Source of the DNA: DASWOJ01 sp964242415
GTDB lineage: Bacteria > Pseudomonadota > Alphaproteobacteria > Acetobacterales > Acetobacteraceae
Length of the DNA: 64,000 bases
Assembly (NCBI GenBank): GCA_964242415.1
Contig: CAXTAT010000011.1
Coordinates: 1 to 64,000 of the forward strand
Direction: 5' to 3'
The notes below the pieces were generated by a model, which searched no databases, was not told where the DNA came from, and saw only the letters and a list, made by a program, of their open reading frames with translations. A program made the position numbers and the translations under genes. Shown piece by piece: positions 23,615-32,558 of this stretch. Every line of letters begins with the position of its first letter. Within the stretch, counting starts at the first letter, position 1.

Positions 23615-23726
23615 CCGCTAGAGCATGTCCGGATCAAGCGGCCTTGCTTGAGCCGAACAGATGCTCGCAAGAACAAAGCCTGGAGCATGTTTGGTGTCTC
23701 TACTTGCACCAAACATGCTCTAGCGG
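23615..23726. mobile_element. MITE-like element with 14-bp terminal inverted repeats
   Basis: CCGCTAGAGCATGT (23615-23628) is the exact inverse complement of ACATGCTCTAGCGG (23713-23726). An inner hairpin, GAGCATGTTTGGTG (23683-23696) with CACCAAACATGCTC (23707-23720), shares the right end. If the element proper is GAGCATGT...ACATGCTC with TA on each side, the original target would read CCGCTAGCGG. It encodes no protein. It lies between two minus-strand genes and could also act as a terminator for the receiver gene. Confidence 0.55.
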
Positions 23727-23756
23727 CCAACTATGCGACAGGCTGTGCAAGCCTGC

Positions 23757-24137
23757 CTACGCCAGGCTGCCGGTCTCGATCAGCCGGGATACGGCGTCGA
23801 GCAGGCTGTCCATCTCGATCGGCTTGGTCATGTAACCCGTGGGCGGGTCCAGCGCGGCGGCGCGCTGCTGGCTGGCGGCCGCGCCGGACACGATCAGGAT
23901 GGGCAGGCGCGGATGCACCTCGCGCGCGTGCTCGGCCAGGCCGATGCCGTCGATGCTGCCGGGCAGGGTGACATCGGTCAGCAGCGCGTCGAACCGGTCG
24001 CGGTCGGCCAGCAGGATCGCCGCCTCGTCCCCGGTGCAGGTCGCCGTCACCTCATAGCCGGCGCCGTTGAGCGACTCCGCCATCAACGCACGCGTCAGCG
24101 GCTCGTCCTCGACCAGCAGGATGTGGGTGAGGGGCAT
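23757..24137 (-). CDS. Single-domain response regulator (CheY-like receiver)
   Basis: This 126-residue protein is a lone receiver domain. The acidic pair is E10/D11 (VEDEP), the phosphoacceptor D55 (LLTDVTLPG), the switch Ser84 (LIVSGAA) and Lys105 (GYMTKPI). There is no output domain, so it must act by protein contact, for example in a phosphorelay or with a diguanylate cyclase. Its neighbour is such a cyclase but no histidine kinase is nearby. The segment DGIGLAEHAREVHPRLPILIVSG is common in receivers attached to hybrid kinases. Confidence 0.9.
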   Translation of the reverse strand: MPLTHILLVEDEPLTRALMAESLNGAGYEVTATCTGDEAAILLADRDRFDALLTDVTLPGSIDGIGLAEHAREVHPRLPILIVSGAAASQQRAAALDPPTGYMTKPIEMDSLLDAVSRLIETGSLA

Positions 24138-24693
24138 GGGCGGCTCCAGGGTTTTGCTTAGGCAACGTTATACGGGTTGCGTGGGATGCGCCCATGGCCC
24201 GGCGCTGGCCGCATGTAGTGTGCGGCTTGACGAAATCCGCTTCCGAACATGCCGAATTCGGCGCTTGAATTCTCCCTTGGCCCCAGTCCTTTCCCGCAGG
24301 TAGCCAGTGCAGCCCTCGTGCGATAAGCGACCGCCTTGCCCCCTTGGGCACGGCGATCGCATACGCCATGGGAACGCTCCCTTCTCCCTCTCCCCCTTCG
24401 GGAAAGGGCCGGGGTGAGGGGGTCGTGTGGCGCCGACCTGCTGGCCCGCGCAGCCCGCTTCCGCCGAAGTCGGACGGCGCGAAATAAGCAAGACCCCTCA
24501 CCCCGGCCCTTCCCCAAAGCGGGAGAGGGGGAAAGAAGCGATTCCTCGCTGCATATGCAATCGCCCTCTCCCGGAGGAGAGGGAGCCAGTGCGGCCCTTG
24601 CGCCATACGCGATTGCCCCGCACCCCGGGAGAGCGTCCAGGCACAGCGCGCGAAGGCATTGCCCGCCAGCCCCACGTCCCGCATCTTGCCGTC
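24138..24693. repeat. 556-base intergenic region dominated by family A repeats
   Basis: Three family A copies are seen: 24382-24420 (forward), 24494-24531 (inverted) and a half copy 24563-24585. A flanking motif around GCGATCGCATACGCCATGGG (24351) also recurs as GCATATGCAATCGCC (24551) and beside the 19.4 kb cluster (GCAATCGCATATGCCGTGAG, 19433). The central 73 bases resemble those at 19499-19574. No credible gene is present; open frames here only read through the repeats. Confidence 0.8.
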
Positions 24694-25395
24694 ATGCCCG
24701 CACTCAGCCCTGAGATCCTCGTCCTGCCCAGCGGCCCTACCCGCGTTCAGTGGCGGCGCAGCGCGCGGGCGCGCAAGGTCAGCCTGCGGATCGACCCCCG
24801 GGCCGGCGAGGTCATCATCACCCTGCCGCCCCGCACCCCCCAGGCAGCCGGCCGCGCGCTGCTGGCCGACCATGCCGGATGGGTGGTGGAGCGGCTGGCC
24901 CGGCTGCCGGCCCCCATCGTGCTGCAGCACGGCGCGCAGGTGCCGCTCGACGGCGCGCCCTGCCTGATCCAGCACGCCCCCGGCGCCCGCGGCGGCGCTT
25001 GGCTCGACGGCGGCGTGCTGCACGTGGCGGGCGCGGCGGAGTTCCTGCCCCGCCGCACCGCCGACTTCCTGCGCAACGAGGCCCGGCGTCGCCTGTCCGC
25101 CCTGGCCGCCGCAAAGGCCGCGCTGGCCGGGCTGGCGCCGCGCCGGGTGGTGGTGAAGGACACCCGCACCCGTTGGGGGAGCTGCACGGCGGACGGCACG
25201 CTGATGTTCTGCTGGCGGCTGGTAATGGCGCCGCCGCACGTGCAGGACTATGTCGCCGCGCACGAGGTCGCCCACCTGCGGCACATGGACCACAGCCGGG
25301 CGTTCTGGACGCTGGTGGCGCAACTGACGCCGCACCGCCGGGCCGCGACGGGCTGGCTGGCGGCGGAGGGCAGCGGGCTGATGCGGGTGGCCTAG
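24694..25395 (+). CDS. YgjP-like M48-type metallopeptidase domain protein
   Basis: This 233-residue cytoplasmic protein belongs to the DUF45/YgjP family. The N-terminal half has ARARKVSLRID and TLPPRTP, the centre TRTRWGSC (157-164) and then the zinc-binding helix HEVAH (190-194) with a third ligand H200 in HMDHS. The family is assumed to hydrolyse peptides or, as in SprT-like proteins, to act on DNA-protein crosslinks; neither is proven. The ATG at 24694 is the first codon of the conserved domain. An MFS gene follows after 15 bases. Confidence 0.88.
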   Translation: MPALSPEILVLPSGPTRVQWRRSARARKVSLRIDPRAGEVIITLPPRTPQAAGRALLADHAGWVVERLARLPAPIVLQHGAQVPLDGAPCLIQHAPGARGGAWLDGGVLHVAGAAEFLPRRTADFLRNEARRRLSALAAAKAALAGLAPRRVVVKDTRTRWGSCTADGTLMFCWRLVMAPPHVQDYVAAHEVAHLRHMDHSRAFWTLVAQLTPHRRAATGWLAAEGSGLMRVA

Positions 25396-25410
25396 TACTA
25401 CAGCCGGGCC

Positions 25411-26670
25411 GTGCCGCCCCTGCTGCGCGACCCTGCCCTCCGCGCCTTTCTGGCGGCCAACGTGCTGGAGCGATTCGCCTCGGCCGCCCTGACGGTGCTG
25501 CTGGGCTTCCAGGTGTATGAGCTGACGCACGACCCGCTCGACCTCGGCTGGCTCGGGCTGGCAGAAGCGGCGCCGGGCGTCACCCTCGTGCTGTATGGCG
25601 GGCACGTCGCCGACCGGCACCCGCGCCGGCGGATCGTGCTGGCGGCGACGGCGTGCCTGGCGGTGCTGGCAGCCGGGCTGGCCCTGGCGTCCGGCACCGG
25701 GCGGGTGCTGCCCACCATCTATGCAGTCGCGTTCCTGGCCGGCGTCGCCCGCGCGTTCGAGAATCCGGCCGCGTCGGGCCTGGAGGCGCACGTCGTCCCT
25801 CTGGCGCAGGTGATCCCCGGGCTGGCGCTACTGGCCACCACGTCGCGGCTGGCGGATGTGCTGGGGCCAGCGGCGGGCGGCTTCGCCTGGGCGGCGCTGG
25901 GGCCGCGCGGCACCTACCTGACGCTGGCCACGCTGTTCGCCGCGTCCTGCCTGCTGCTGCTGGGCGTGCCGGAGCCGCCAGTCCCCGCCGCTGCCCACAA
26001 TGCTGGCGCGCTGCGGAGCATCCGGGACGGCGTGGCCTACGTGTTCCGCGACCAGTTGCTGCTGGGGTCGATGGCGCTGGACCTGTTCGCGGTGTTCTTC
26101 GGTGGGGCGACGGCGCTGCTGCCGGTGTTCGCGACGGGCATCCTGCATGTCGGGCCGGCCGGGTTCGGGCTGCTGCGGTCGGCGCCGGCGGCCGGGTCGC
26201 TGGCGGCGGCGCTGCTGGCGGGACGCTTGCTGCCGCGGCGGCGGGCCGGGCAGGCGCTGCACTGGGTGATCGCCGGGTTCGGGATCGCGATGGTGGTGTT
26301 CGGCCTGTCGCGTTCCTTGCCGCTGTCGCTGCTGTCGCTGTTCGCCGCCGGGCTGTGCGATGGGACCAGCGTGGTGATCCGCCGGGCCATCCTGCGGCTG
26401 GCGTCGCCGGAGGCCATGCGCGGGCGGATCGCGGCGGTGAAGTCGGTGTTCGTCGGCTCCTCCAACGAAATCGGCGCGTTCGAGAGCGGGGTGGCGGCCA
26501 GCCTGCTCGGCGCATCGGCGGCGGTGTGGGCGGGCGGGCTGGTGACGATCGGGATCGTGGCGCTGACGGCCTGGTGCGCGCCGCGGCTCCGCCGGCTGGA
26601 CCTGGTCGAGCTGGCGGACGAGGCGCGGCAAGGCGCCGGCCTGGCCCGGCAACCGGATATCGCGCCATAG
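25411..26670 (+). CDS. MFS transporter, EntS/MFS_3-like exporter
   Basis: GTG at 25411 gives a 419-residue protein with about twelve membrane segments. GGHVADRHPRRRI between helices 2 and 3 matches the MFS loop signature, and RAFENPAASGLEAHVVP and FEIGAFESG-like segments (SNEIGAFESGVAASLLG) resemble the MFS_3 group that includes the enterobactin exporter EntS. No siderophore genes are nearby, so the substrate is unknown. It probably shares a transcript with the preceding YgjP-like gene. Confidence 0.85.
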   Translation: MPPLLRDPALRAFLAANVLERFASAALTVLLGFQVYELTHDPLDLGWLGLAEAAPGVTLVLYGGHVADRHPRRRIVLAATACLAVLAAGLALASGTGRVLPTIYAVAFLAGVARAFENPAASGLEAHVVPLAQVIPGLALLATTSRLADVLGPAAGGFAWAALGPRGTYLTLATLFAASCLLLLGVPEPPVPAAAHNAGALRSIRDGVAYVFRDQLLLGSMALDLFAVFFGGATALLPVFATGILHVGPAGFGLLRSAPAAGSLAAALLAGRLLPRRRAGQALHWVIAGFGIAMVVFGLSRSLPLSLLSLFAAGLCDGTSVVIRRAILRLASPEAMRGRIAAVKSVFVGSSNEIGAFESGVAASLLGASAAVWAGGLVTIGIVALTAWCAPRLRRLDLVELADEARQGAGLARQPDIAP

Positions 26671-26821
26671 TCGGAACGGACCAAATCAGGCGGAGGCAGC
26701 CCGAGATGATGCAGGCGCTCCTGCAAACCGGCCCGACCGGCGAGGCGGTGGACGTGATGCCGCGATGCCGCCTCTCCTGCCCCGGCATGCGTGCGCGCTG
26801 GCTGGCGGGGGGCGTCCGCGC

Positions 26822-28588
26822 ATGACGGCCGGCGCCACGGGGCGGAACGACCGCTGCCCCTGCGGCAGCGGCCGCAAGTTCAAGCACTGCTGCGGCGTCC
26901 CAGGCGGCACGCCTCCCCTGCCGGCCCATCCGCCAGGGCCAAGCCACGCGTCCCCGTCACCCGTGTCCCAAGGGATCGCGCGGACCCTCGCCGCCCGGCC
27001 CGGCGCCATTCGGGACGGCCGCACGGCGACTGCGGCCTCGATGCTGGCCGAGGCTGCGGCCTTGCGCGCCCAGGGACGCTTGGCCCAGGCGGCGGCAACC
27101 CTGCACGGTGCCGTAGAGCTTTACCCGCGCTCGGCCGAATGCCTCCATGCGCTCGGCATCGCGCTTGAGGAGGGCGGGGACCGGGGTGGCGCCATCGCCT
27201 GCTATGAGCGTGCGACCGCGATCCTGCCGCGGCTGGCGGATGCGCAGGAACGGCTCGGAACGCTGCTGAACCTGGCGGGCCGGCGCGAGGAGGCCGTCGC
27301 CCGCCTGCACCGGGCCGCCGCAGCAGCACCCGGCACGGCGCAGGGCCGTGTCTGCCTGGCGCGCGCGCACCTGCTGGAGGATAACCTGGCCGGCGCAGAG
27401 GCGGCGCTGCGCCAAGCGGTCGCGCTTAGCCCTGCCTCCGCGCAAGCAAGCCGGATGCTCGGCTCCATCCTCAGCATCCTCGGCCGGTTCGACGAGGCGT
27501 CCCGGCACTTCCAGCGTGCCATCCAGTCCGATCCGGGGGACGTCACCGCCTATTTGGGCCTTGCGCGCACCCGCACGATCACGTCTGCAGACGATCCGCT
27601 GATTGCGGACATGGAGCGCTGCGTCACCAGCCCGGGCCTGCCGGCGCCGCAGCGCATGACCTTGTTCTTCGCATTGGGGAAAGCGTTCGAGGATCTAGGC
27701 GACTGGCCCGCAGCCTGGAGTCATTTCCAGGCAGCCAACCGGCTCCGCGCCCAGGCGGGCCGGCTCGATCACGCCGCCTGTGCGGCGCGGGTAGACCGCA
27801 TCATCGCGACCTTTGGGCCGGAGGCGTTCGAGGCGGCGTCCCGGGCCGACCCGCGGGACACGCCGCCAGGGCCTCGGCCGATTTTCATCGTCGGGATGCC
27901 CCGGTCCGGGACGACCCTGGTCGAGCAGATCGTGTCGAGCCATCCGGATGTGGCCGGTGGCGGCGAGCTGCGGCACTGGACCGGCTTGGGCGGGGCCTGG
28001 GACCGGGGTGGGCAGGGCTTGCCCGGCCGCGATGCCCTCGCTGGCATGGCCCGGTCCTACGAAGCCCTGCTGGACGGCCTGGCCGCTGGGCGTCGCCATG
28101 TCACGGACAAGAACCCGTTCAACTTCCTATGGCTGGGCCTGGTCAGGCTCGCCCTGCCGCACGCCGTGATCGTGCACTGCAGGCGCGATCCCATCGACAC
28201 CTGCCTGTCCATCTACAAGACGCAGTTCGCCACGCCGCTCGACTTTGCCGGCGACTTGCAGGACCTCGGCGCCTTCTACCGCCAATACGAGCGGCTGATG
28301 GCGCATTGGCGGTCAGTATTCGGGCAACCGGGCTTCCTGGAGGTTGACTACGAAAACCTGGTCCGGGACGGCGCACCGGCGATCAGGGCCTTCGTCGAAC
28401 GGTGTGGGCTGCCCTGGTCCGAACGGTGCCTGCGTCCCGAACTCAATCTCCGTCCGGTGCGGACGGCCAGTCTCTGGCAGGCGCGGCAACCCATCTATGC
28501 GGCTGCGCTCGGCCGTTGGCACCACTACCGGCCATGGCTCGGGCCGCTCATCGCCTCGCTCGGCGGCACCCCGGGCAAGGACGCATGA
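26822..28588 (+). CDS. SEC-C, TPR and sulfotransferase fusion protein
   Basis: This 588-residue protein has three parts. It starts with a SEC-C zinc motif (RNDRCPCGSGRKFKHCCG, Cys12, 14, 23, 24). About eight TPR-type helix pairs follow (about 75-310). The C-terminal sulfotransferase domain opens with the PAPS 5'-phosphosulfate loop FIVGMPRSGTTLVEQ (from 354), followed by HVTDKNPFNF and the 3'-phosphate motif HCRRDPIDTCLSIY. It probably sulfates a protein or glycan in the cytoplasm. The ATG at 26822 is chosen because it opens directly onto the SEC-C motif. A surface PEP-CTERM gene lies just downstream, convergent. Confidence 0.88.
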   Translation: MTAGATGRNDRCPCGSGRKFKHCCGVPGGTPPLPAHPPGPSHASPSPVSQGIARTLAARPGAIRDGRTATAASMLAEAAALRAQGRLAQAAATLHGAVELYPRSAECLHALGIALEEGGDRGGAIACYERATAILPRLADAQERLGTLLNLAGRREEAVARLHRAAAAAPGTAQGRVCLARAHLLEDNLAGAEAALRQAVALSPASAQASRMLGSILSILGRFDEASRHFQRAIQSDPGDVTAYLGLARTRTITSADDPLIADMERCVTSPGLPAPQRMTLFFALGKAFEDLGDWPAAWSHFQAANRLRAQAGRLDHAACAARVDRIIATFGPEAFEAASRADPRDTPPGPRPIFIVGMPRSGTTLVEQIVSSHPDVAGGGELRHWTGLGGAWDRGGQGLPGRDALAGMARSYEALLDGLAAGRRHVTDKNPFNFLWLGLVRLALPHAVIVHCRRDPIDTCLSIYKTQFATPLDFAGDLQDLGAFYRQYERLMAHWRSVFGQPGFLEVDYENLVRDGAPAIRAFVERCGLPWSERCLRPELNLRPVRTASLWQARQPIYAAALGRWHHYRPWLGPLIASLGGTPGKDA

Positions 28589-28645
28589 AGGAACGGCGCC
28601 GTTGGATGCCGCTCCTCCAGCCATGACCATGCAGGGATGCCGCAA

Positions 28646-29281
28646 CTAGGCTGGGTGCCGCCGCCGGGCAAAGGCGAGGCTGGCCAAGCCTGACCCGATA
28701 AGCGCCAGGCTGAGCGGCTCCGGCACTGTGGTGGGAGTGGGAGTTGGGGTCGGAACCGGAGTGGGAGTTGGAACCGGGGTGGGAGCGACGATGACTGGCG
28801 GCGCCGCAAGGTCGATCTGGCTTTCAAGGGAGAAGTAGCTTGTCCCGCCGCTTGCGGCGATCGGCGTGATGAAGTTCACCGTGCCGGAGCTTAGCGAGGC
28901 ATTGATGCTCGTGAAGTAGGCGTTCGCCCCGCCGTAACCCGACGTGTCGATGGAATTTTCGGCGATGGAGATGTACGCGTCCACCCCGTCCCCATCAAAG
29001 CCGAAGATGCCGGGGCCGCTGACCCCAAACATGCTGATGGGCGTTGCGGTGTTGTTGACGACACCGATCAGCGCGTCATCGCTGCCGTCGTAGTTGCCAC
29101 CCATGCCGCCGGTCGCGATGGATCCATCAGCATTGAAGGTGACGATCAGGTTGCACGCGCCATTGAGGTGGTTCGGGTCCATCGCCGCCAGGACAGGGCA
29201 CGGTCCGGCATGGGCTGTCCCGCCGCCAGCGCCGACGACTGCCAGCGTCATGCCGGCCAATGCAAGGGAACGTAGGCTCAT
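28646..29281 (-). CDS. PEP-CTERM sorting domain protein, secreted
   Basis: This 211-residue exported protein has a signal peptide (to about residue 25, ending TAHA) and an Asn/Gly/Ser-rich middle with beta-strand character and two cysteines. A linker of Pro-Thr-Pro-Val repeats (about 165-185) leads to the C-terminal sorting signal: VPEPLSLALIGSG, a hydrophobic helix and the basic tail FARRRHPA. Exosortases recognise such tails; none is in this window. AGGAGG precedes the start. It is likely displayed at the cell surface, perhaps in extracellular matrix. Confidence 0.88.
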   Translation of the reverse strand: MSLRSLALAGMTLAVVGAGGGTAHAGPCPVLAAMDPNHLNGACNLIVTFNADGSIATGGMGGNYDGSDDALIGVVNNTATPISMFGVSGPGIFGFDGDGVDAYISIAENSIDTSGYGGANAYFTSINASLSSGTVNFITPIAASGGTSYFSLESQIDLAAPPVIVAPTPVPTPTPVPTPTPTPTTVPEPLSLALIGSGLASLAFARRRHPA

Positions 29282-29601
29282 GTAAGCCTCCTTTTTCGGT
29301 AGCGGTTGAGGGCGGCGAAATGGGACGGGTTCGATGCCGATGCACCAGCACTCTGCGCGGAGCTTGCAGGCGGCGTTGCATGGGTTTGTTGCTCAATCTC
29401 CGTTCGTCGAAGCACCTCCATCGTATGCAAGAAAACGCAACGATCTGCAACAACAATTAACAAATACGGGCAACACTACCTTGGGTTGCAATAGATGCAG
29501 CAACCATCGACCGGCGCCAGCCCGATGCTGCATCGGCTGCGGCATGGGCAACCGCTGGCGCCCTGGCTGATCCTTCGACCTTCCTCGGGCAAGCCAAGCA
29601 A
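29282..29601. other. Intergenic region upstream of the PEP-CTERM gene
   Basis: These 320 bases lie between the PEP-CTERM start and the end of the penicillin-binding protein gene. The stretch 29430-29480 is AT-rich for the genome and probably holds the PEP-CTERM promoter on the minus strand. No confident -35/-10 pair, RNA gene or coding frame is seen. Confidence 0.5.
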
Positions 29602-31449
29602 TTAGCGCACCTCGGTTGCGATCTCCCGGAACAGCCGCGCCGGCAGGCCGCTGCCCGCCACGCCCCGCATCGCGCGGCCGTCGTCGTTGCCCAGCCAGAT
29701 GCCGATCACCGTGCCGCCGCTGCCGACCTCGCCGAGGAACCAGGCGTCCCTGTAGTCCTGCGTCGTCCCGGTCTTGCCCGCCACGAACCGCCCCGGCACC
29801 GCCGCCGCACGGCCGCTGCCCCGGGACACCACGGCGCCCATCATGCGGACCATGCCGTCCGCCAGGTCCGCGTCCACCAGGCGTTCCGCAGCAGGGTGCG
29901 GCAGCGGCACCGGCCGCCGGTCCGCCTCGGCCGCCTCGATGCCGTGCGGCGCGACGGCTAGCCCGCCGTTGAACAGCACGGCGTAGGCGGAGGCCAGCTC
30001 CAGCAGCCCGACCTCCCCGGTGCCCAACGCCAGCGACAGGTCCTTCGGCAGGTCGTCCGCGATGCCCAGCCGCCGGGCCACCGCCGCCGTGCCGCGCGGC
30101 CCGCCGGACTGCTGCATCAGCCGGACCGAGGCGGTGTTGAGCGACTGCGCCAAGGCGTCCTCCAGCGTGACCTCGCCATGGTACGCGCCGTCGAAGTTGC
30201 CCGGCGACCAGCCGCCGATCCGCAGCGGCGCGTCCAGCACGGTGCCGTCCGGCCGCATCCCGTGCTCCAGCGCCGCCAGCCACACGAAAGGCTTGAACGC
30301 CGAGCCAGGCTGCCGCCGGGCCGCGGTGGCGCGGTTGAAGGGGCTGCTGCGCCAGTCCCGCCCGCCGGCCATCGCACGCACCGCCCCGGTGCCCGCGTCC
30401 AGCACGACCACGGCCCCCTGCCCAACCCCCTGCGCGGCACCCGGCCCGTCCAGCAACGCCGCCAGCCGGGCCTCCACGACGCCTTGCAGCCGGCTGTCCA
30501 ATGTCGTGTGCAGCACGGCGTCGGCGCCAGAGGGCAGCAGCGACGCGGAGGCCTCGGCGGCCCAGTCGGCGAACCAGCCCCCGGCAGCGGGCCGGGGCGG
30601 AAAGCTGATCGCGGCCCCGGCGGCATCGGCCTCCTGCCGGGTGACCACGCCGGTCTCCGCCATCGCCGCCAGCACCTCCCGCCCCCGCACGGCGGCGGCA
30701 ACCGGGTCGGCGCGCGGGTTGAACCGCGACGGCGCGCGCGGCAGCCCGGCCAGCACCGCGCACTGCCACAGGTTCAGCTTGCGCGCCGACACGCCGAAGT
30801 ACTGCCGCGCCGCCGCATCCACCCCCCAGGCGCCGCTGCCGAGGTAAACCCGGTTCAGCCAGATTTCGAGGATTTCGGCCTTGGTGAAGCTGTGCTCCAG
30901 CCACAGGGTTAGCATCAGCTCCTGCACCTTGCGGCGCAGCGTGCGGGCGTTGGTCAGGAACAAGGTTTTGGCCACCTGCTGCGTCAGGGTCGATCCGCCC
31001 TGCACCAGCCGCCGCGCCCGCAGGTTGACCCAGGCCGCCCGGGTGATGCCCACGAAGTCCAGGCCCGGATGCGAGTAGAACCGCCGGTCCTCCACCGCGA
31101 CTGCTGCCGCCGGCAACCAATGCGGCATGTCCCGCAGGCGCAGCGGGTCGCCAACCACGTCCCCGTAGGTGGCAAAGGCGTGCCCGGCGCGGTCCTGCAG
31201 CGTCAGGCCGGGCCGGCGGGCGGCGTCTAGCGCGGCGTCCGGCCGCGGCAGGTCGCGCGCGAACCACATCAGCACCAGGCCGGCCGCCAGCACGCCCCAA
31301 ACCCCGGCGATCAGCAGGGCGCGCAGCAGCCGCCAGAGCAGCCTGCGGCGAACGGGCCGGACTGGGGCGGCCGGGCCAGGGAGGCCGTTGGTGCGCCGCT
31401 GCCCAGGCGCCAAACGGCCGGCAGGGTCCGCAGCCGGCGTGCGCGCCAC
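29602..31449 (-). CDS. Class A penicillin-binding protein (PBP1-type)
   Basis: This bifunctional peptidoglycan synthase has 615 residues. A basic cytoplasmic N-terminus and one membrane helix (about 42-63) precede the glycosyltransferase domain with EDRRFYSHPG (catalytic Glu120) and GGSTLTQQ (151-158). The transpeptidase domain has SAFK with nucleophile Ser383, SLN (436-438) and KTGTT (559-563). It lacks the extra C-terminal domain of PBP1C and the OB insert of PBP1A, and is closest in layout to PbpC/PbpF-type enzymes. It stands alone, tail to head with the protease gene upstream on the same strand. Confidence 0.93.
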   Translation of the reverse strand: MARTPAADPAGRLAPGQRRTNGLPGPAAPVRPVRRRLLWRLLRALLIAGVWGVLAAGLVLMWFARDLPRPDAALDAARRPGLTLQDRAGHAFATYGDVVGDPLRLRDMPHWLPAAAVAVEDRRFYSHPGLDFVGITRAAWVNLRARRLVQGGSTLTQQVAKTLFLTNARTLRRKVQELMLTLWLEHSFTKAEILEIWLNRVYLGSGAWGVDAAARQYFGVSARKLNLWQCAVLAGLPRAPSRFNPRADPVAAAVRGREVLAAMAETGVVTRQEADAAGAAISFPPRPAAGGWFADWAAEASASLLPSGADAVLHTTLDSRLQGVVEARLAALLDGPGAAQGVGQGAVVVLDAGTGAVRAMAGGRDWRSSPFNRATAARRQPGSAFKPFVWLAALEHGMRPDGTVLDAPLRIGGWSPGNFDGAYHGEVTLEDALAQSLNTASVRLMQQSGGPRGTAAVARRLGIADDLPKDLSLALGTGEVGLLELASAYAVLFNGGLAVAPHGIEAAEADRRPVPLPHPAAERLVDADLADGMVRMMGAVVSRGSGRAAAVPGRFVAGKTGTTQDYRDAWFLGEVGSGGTVIGIWLGNDDGRAMRGVAGSGLPARLFREIATEVR

Positions 31450-31489
31450 CTGCTAGCGGCGTCCGCCCCGGCTTAGCCCTGCGGCACCC

Positions 31490-32362
31490 CTATTGGTAAC
31501 AGAGGACAAAGACGGTGGATGGGTTGGCGATCAGGCCGATCTCGACGTGGCGCTTCTCAGGCCCATCGCTCGCCGCGGCGTGCGGCTGAACGCCGTTAGC
31601 GCGGAGGAAGGCCAGCGCCTCGGTTCCCTTGATGGCGAAGTTCACGTTCTGCGGGATGTCGCCGTGCCGCACCGCATACTGCATGACCTCCAGCTTCGCC
31701 ACGACGACGCCGATCACGTTGCCCTGGGCGTCCAGCAGCGGGCCGCCGGAGTTGCCCTGCTGGATCGGCGCGCTGATCTGCAGTTGCAGCGGGTTGTCGC
31801 CCAAGCCGGACAGCGCGCTGACATCCCCCGTGGTCAAGGTGGGACCGGACGACACCAGGCCGAACAGCGGAAAACCATAGGTCACGACGCTCTCGCCGCG
31901 CTGCACCGCCGGGCTGTCGCGGAAGGTCAGCGGCGGCCCGGCGGCGGGCGGCACGGTCATCAACGCCAGGTCGCGCCGCCAGTCCGTCACGTCCACGCGC
32001 GCCGGGAAGCGAACGCCGTCGGCGTTGCGGATCACCATGCGCCGGCACTCGTCCACGACATGGTTGTTGGTCATCACCTTGCCGTCGGCCACCACGAAGC
32101 CGGTTCCGCTCCGGGACGCGGACTCCCGGTCGGGGGGCAGCCGTTCATCCGGCGGCCTGCCGGCCTCCTCTCGCGAGCCGGTCGGGACACCGAGGGGCGG
32201 CGGCTTGCCGGGCAGGGGATCGCTGGGACTGCCGCCGTAGGTGCGCTTGGCGCTGGGCGCGGGCACGCCCGGCAATCCCAGCGGCGGCGGCTTTTGCGCC
32301 ACGGCCGGGGCCGCAGCCAGCAGGGCCGCCGCCATCCAGGACGCAAGTTGAAGGTGCCGCAT
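31490..32362 (-). CDS. Secreted trypsin-like serine protease
   Basis: The start at 32362 is chosen because it begins a clear signal peptide (MRHLQLASWMAAALLAAAPA, cleavage near VAQ). A Pro-rich linker follows, then a trypsin-2 domain with the catalytic triad His101 (TNNHVVD), Asp131 (RRDLALM) and Ser205 (QQGNSGGPL). There is no PDZ domain, unlike DegP. The protein of 290 residues is probably periplasmic; its substrate is unknown. An open frame extends upstream to 32674 but is built on the 15-base repeats and is not considered coding. Confidence 0.9.
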   Translation of the reverse strand: MRHLQLASWMAAALLAAAPAVAQKPPPLGLPGVPAPSAKRTYGGSPSDPLPGKPPPLGVPTGSREEAGRPPDERLPPDRESASRSGTGFVVADGKVMTNNHVVDECRRMVIRNADGVRFPARVDVTDWRRDLALMTVPPAAGPPLTFRDSPAVQRGESVVTYGFPLFGLVSSGPTLTTGDVSALSGLGDNPLQLQISAPIQQGNSGGPLLDAQGNVIGVVVAKLEVMQYAVRHGDIPQNVNFAIKGTEALAFLRANGVQPHAAASDGPEKRHVEIGLIANPSTVFVLCYQ

Positions 32363-32451
32363 AGGGCGAGAATGGGCCGCCGCGGCAGCCGGCGTCAAAT
32401 TGGCTTTGGTCAGGCAAGGTTGCGGCGGCAGGCCGGGCGTTGCAGCTTGGG

Positions 32452-32541
32452 CATCGCCAGTCTGGACACCGCCAACCTGGACACCACCAGTCTGGACATC
32501 GGCAATCTGAGCACTGGCAATTTGGCCACCAGCGGCCTGGT
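32452..32541. repeat. Six imperfect 15-bp tandem repeats
   Basis: Units begin at 32452, 32467, 32482, 32497, 32512 and 32527, and the start of a seventh is at 32542. The consensus is close to CAYCRSCARTCTGGA. Read forward in one frame, each unit encodes five residues with leucine at the fourth place (IASLD, TANLD, TTSLD, IGNLS, TGNLA, TSGLV), the spacing of pentapeptide-repeat proteins. The array lies between the protease start and the dehydrogenase start, in no recognised gene. Confidence 0.8.
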
Positions 32542-32558
32542 CATCAGGGAGGGGCGGC

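Noticed and set aside
32452..32541. CRISPR-like array
   Set aside because: Units are 15 bp, directly adjacent and without spacers; no cas genes are present.
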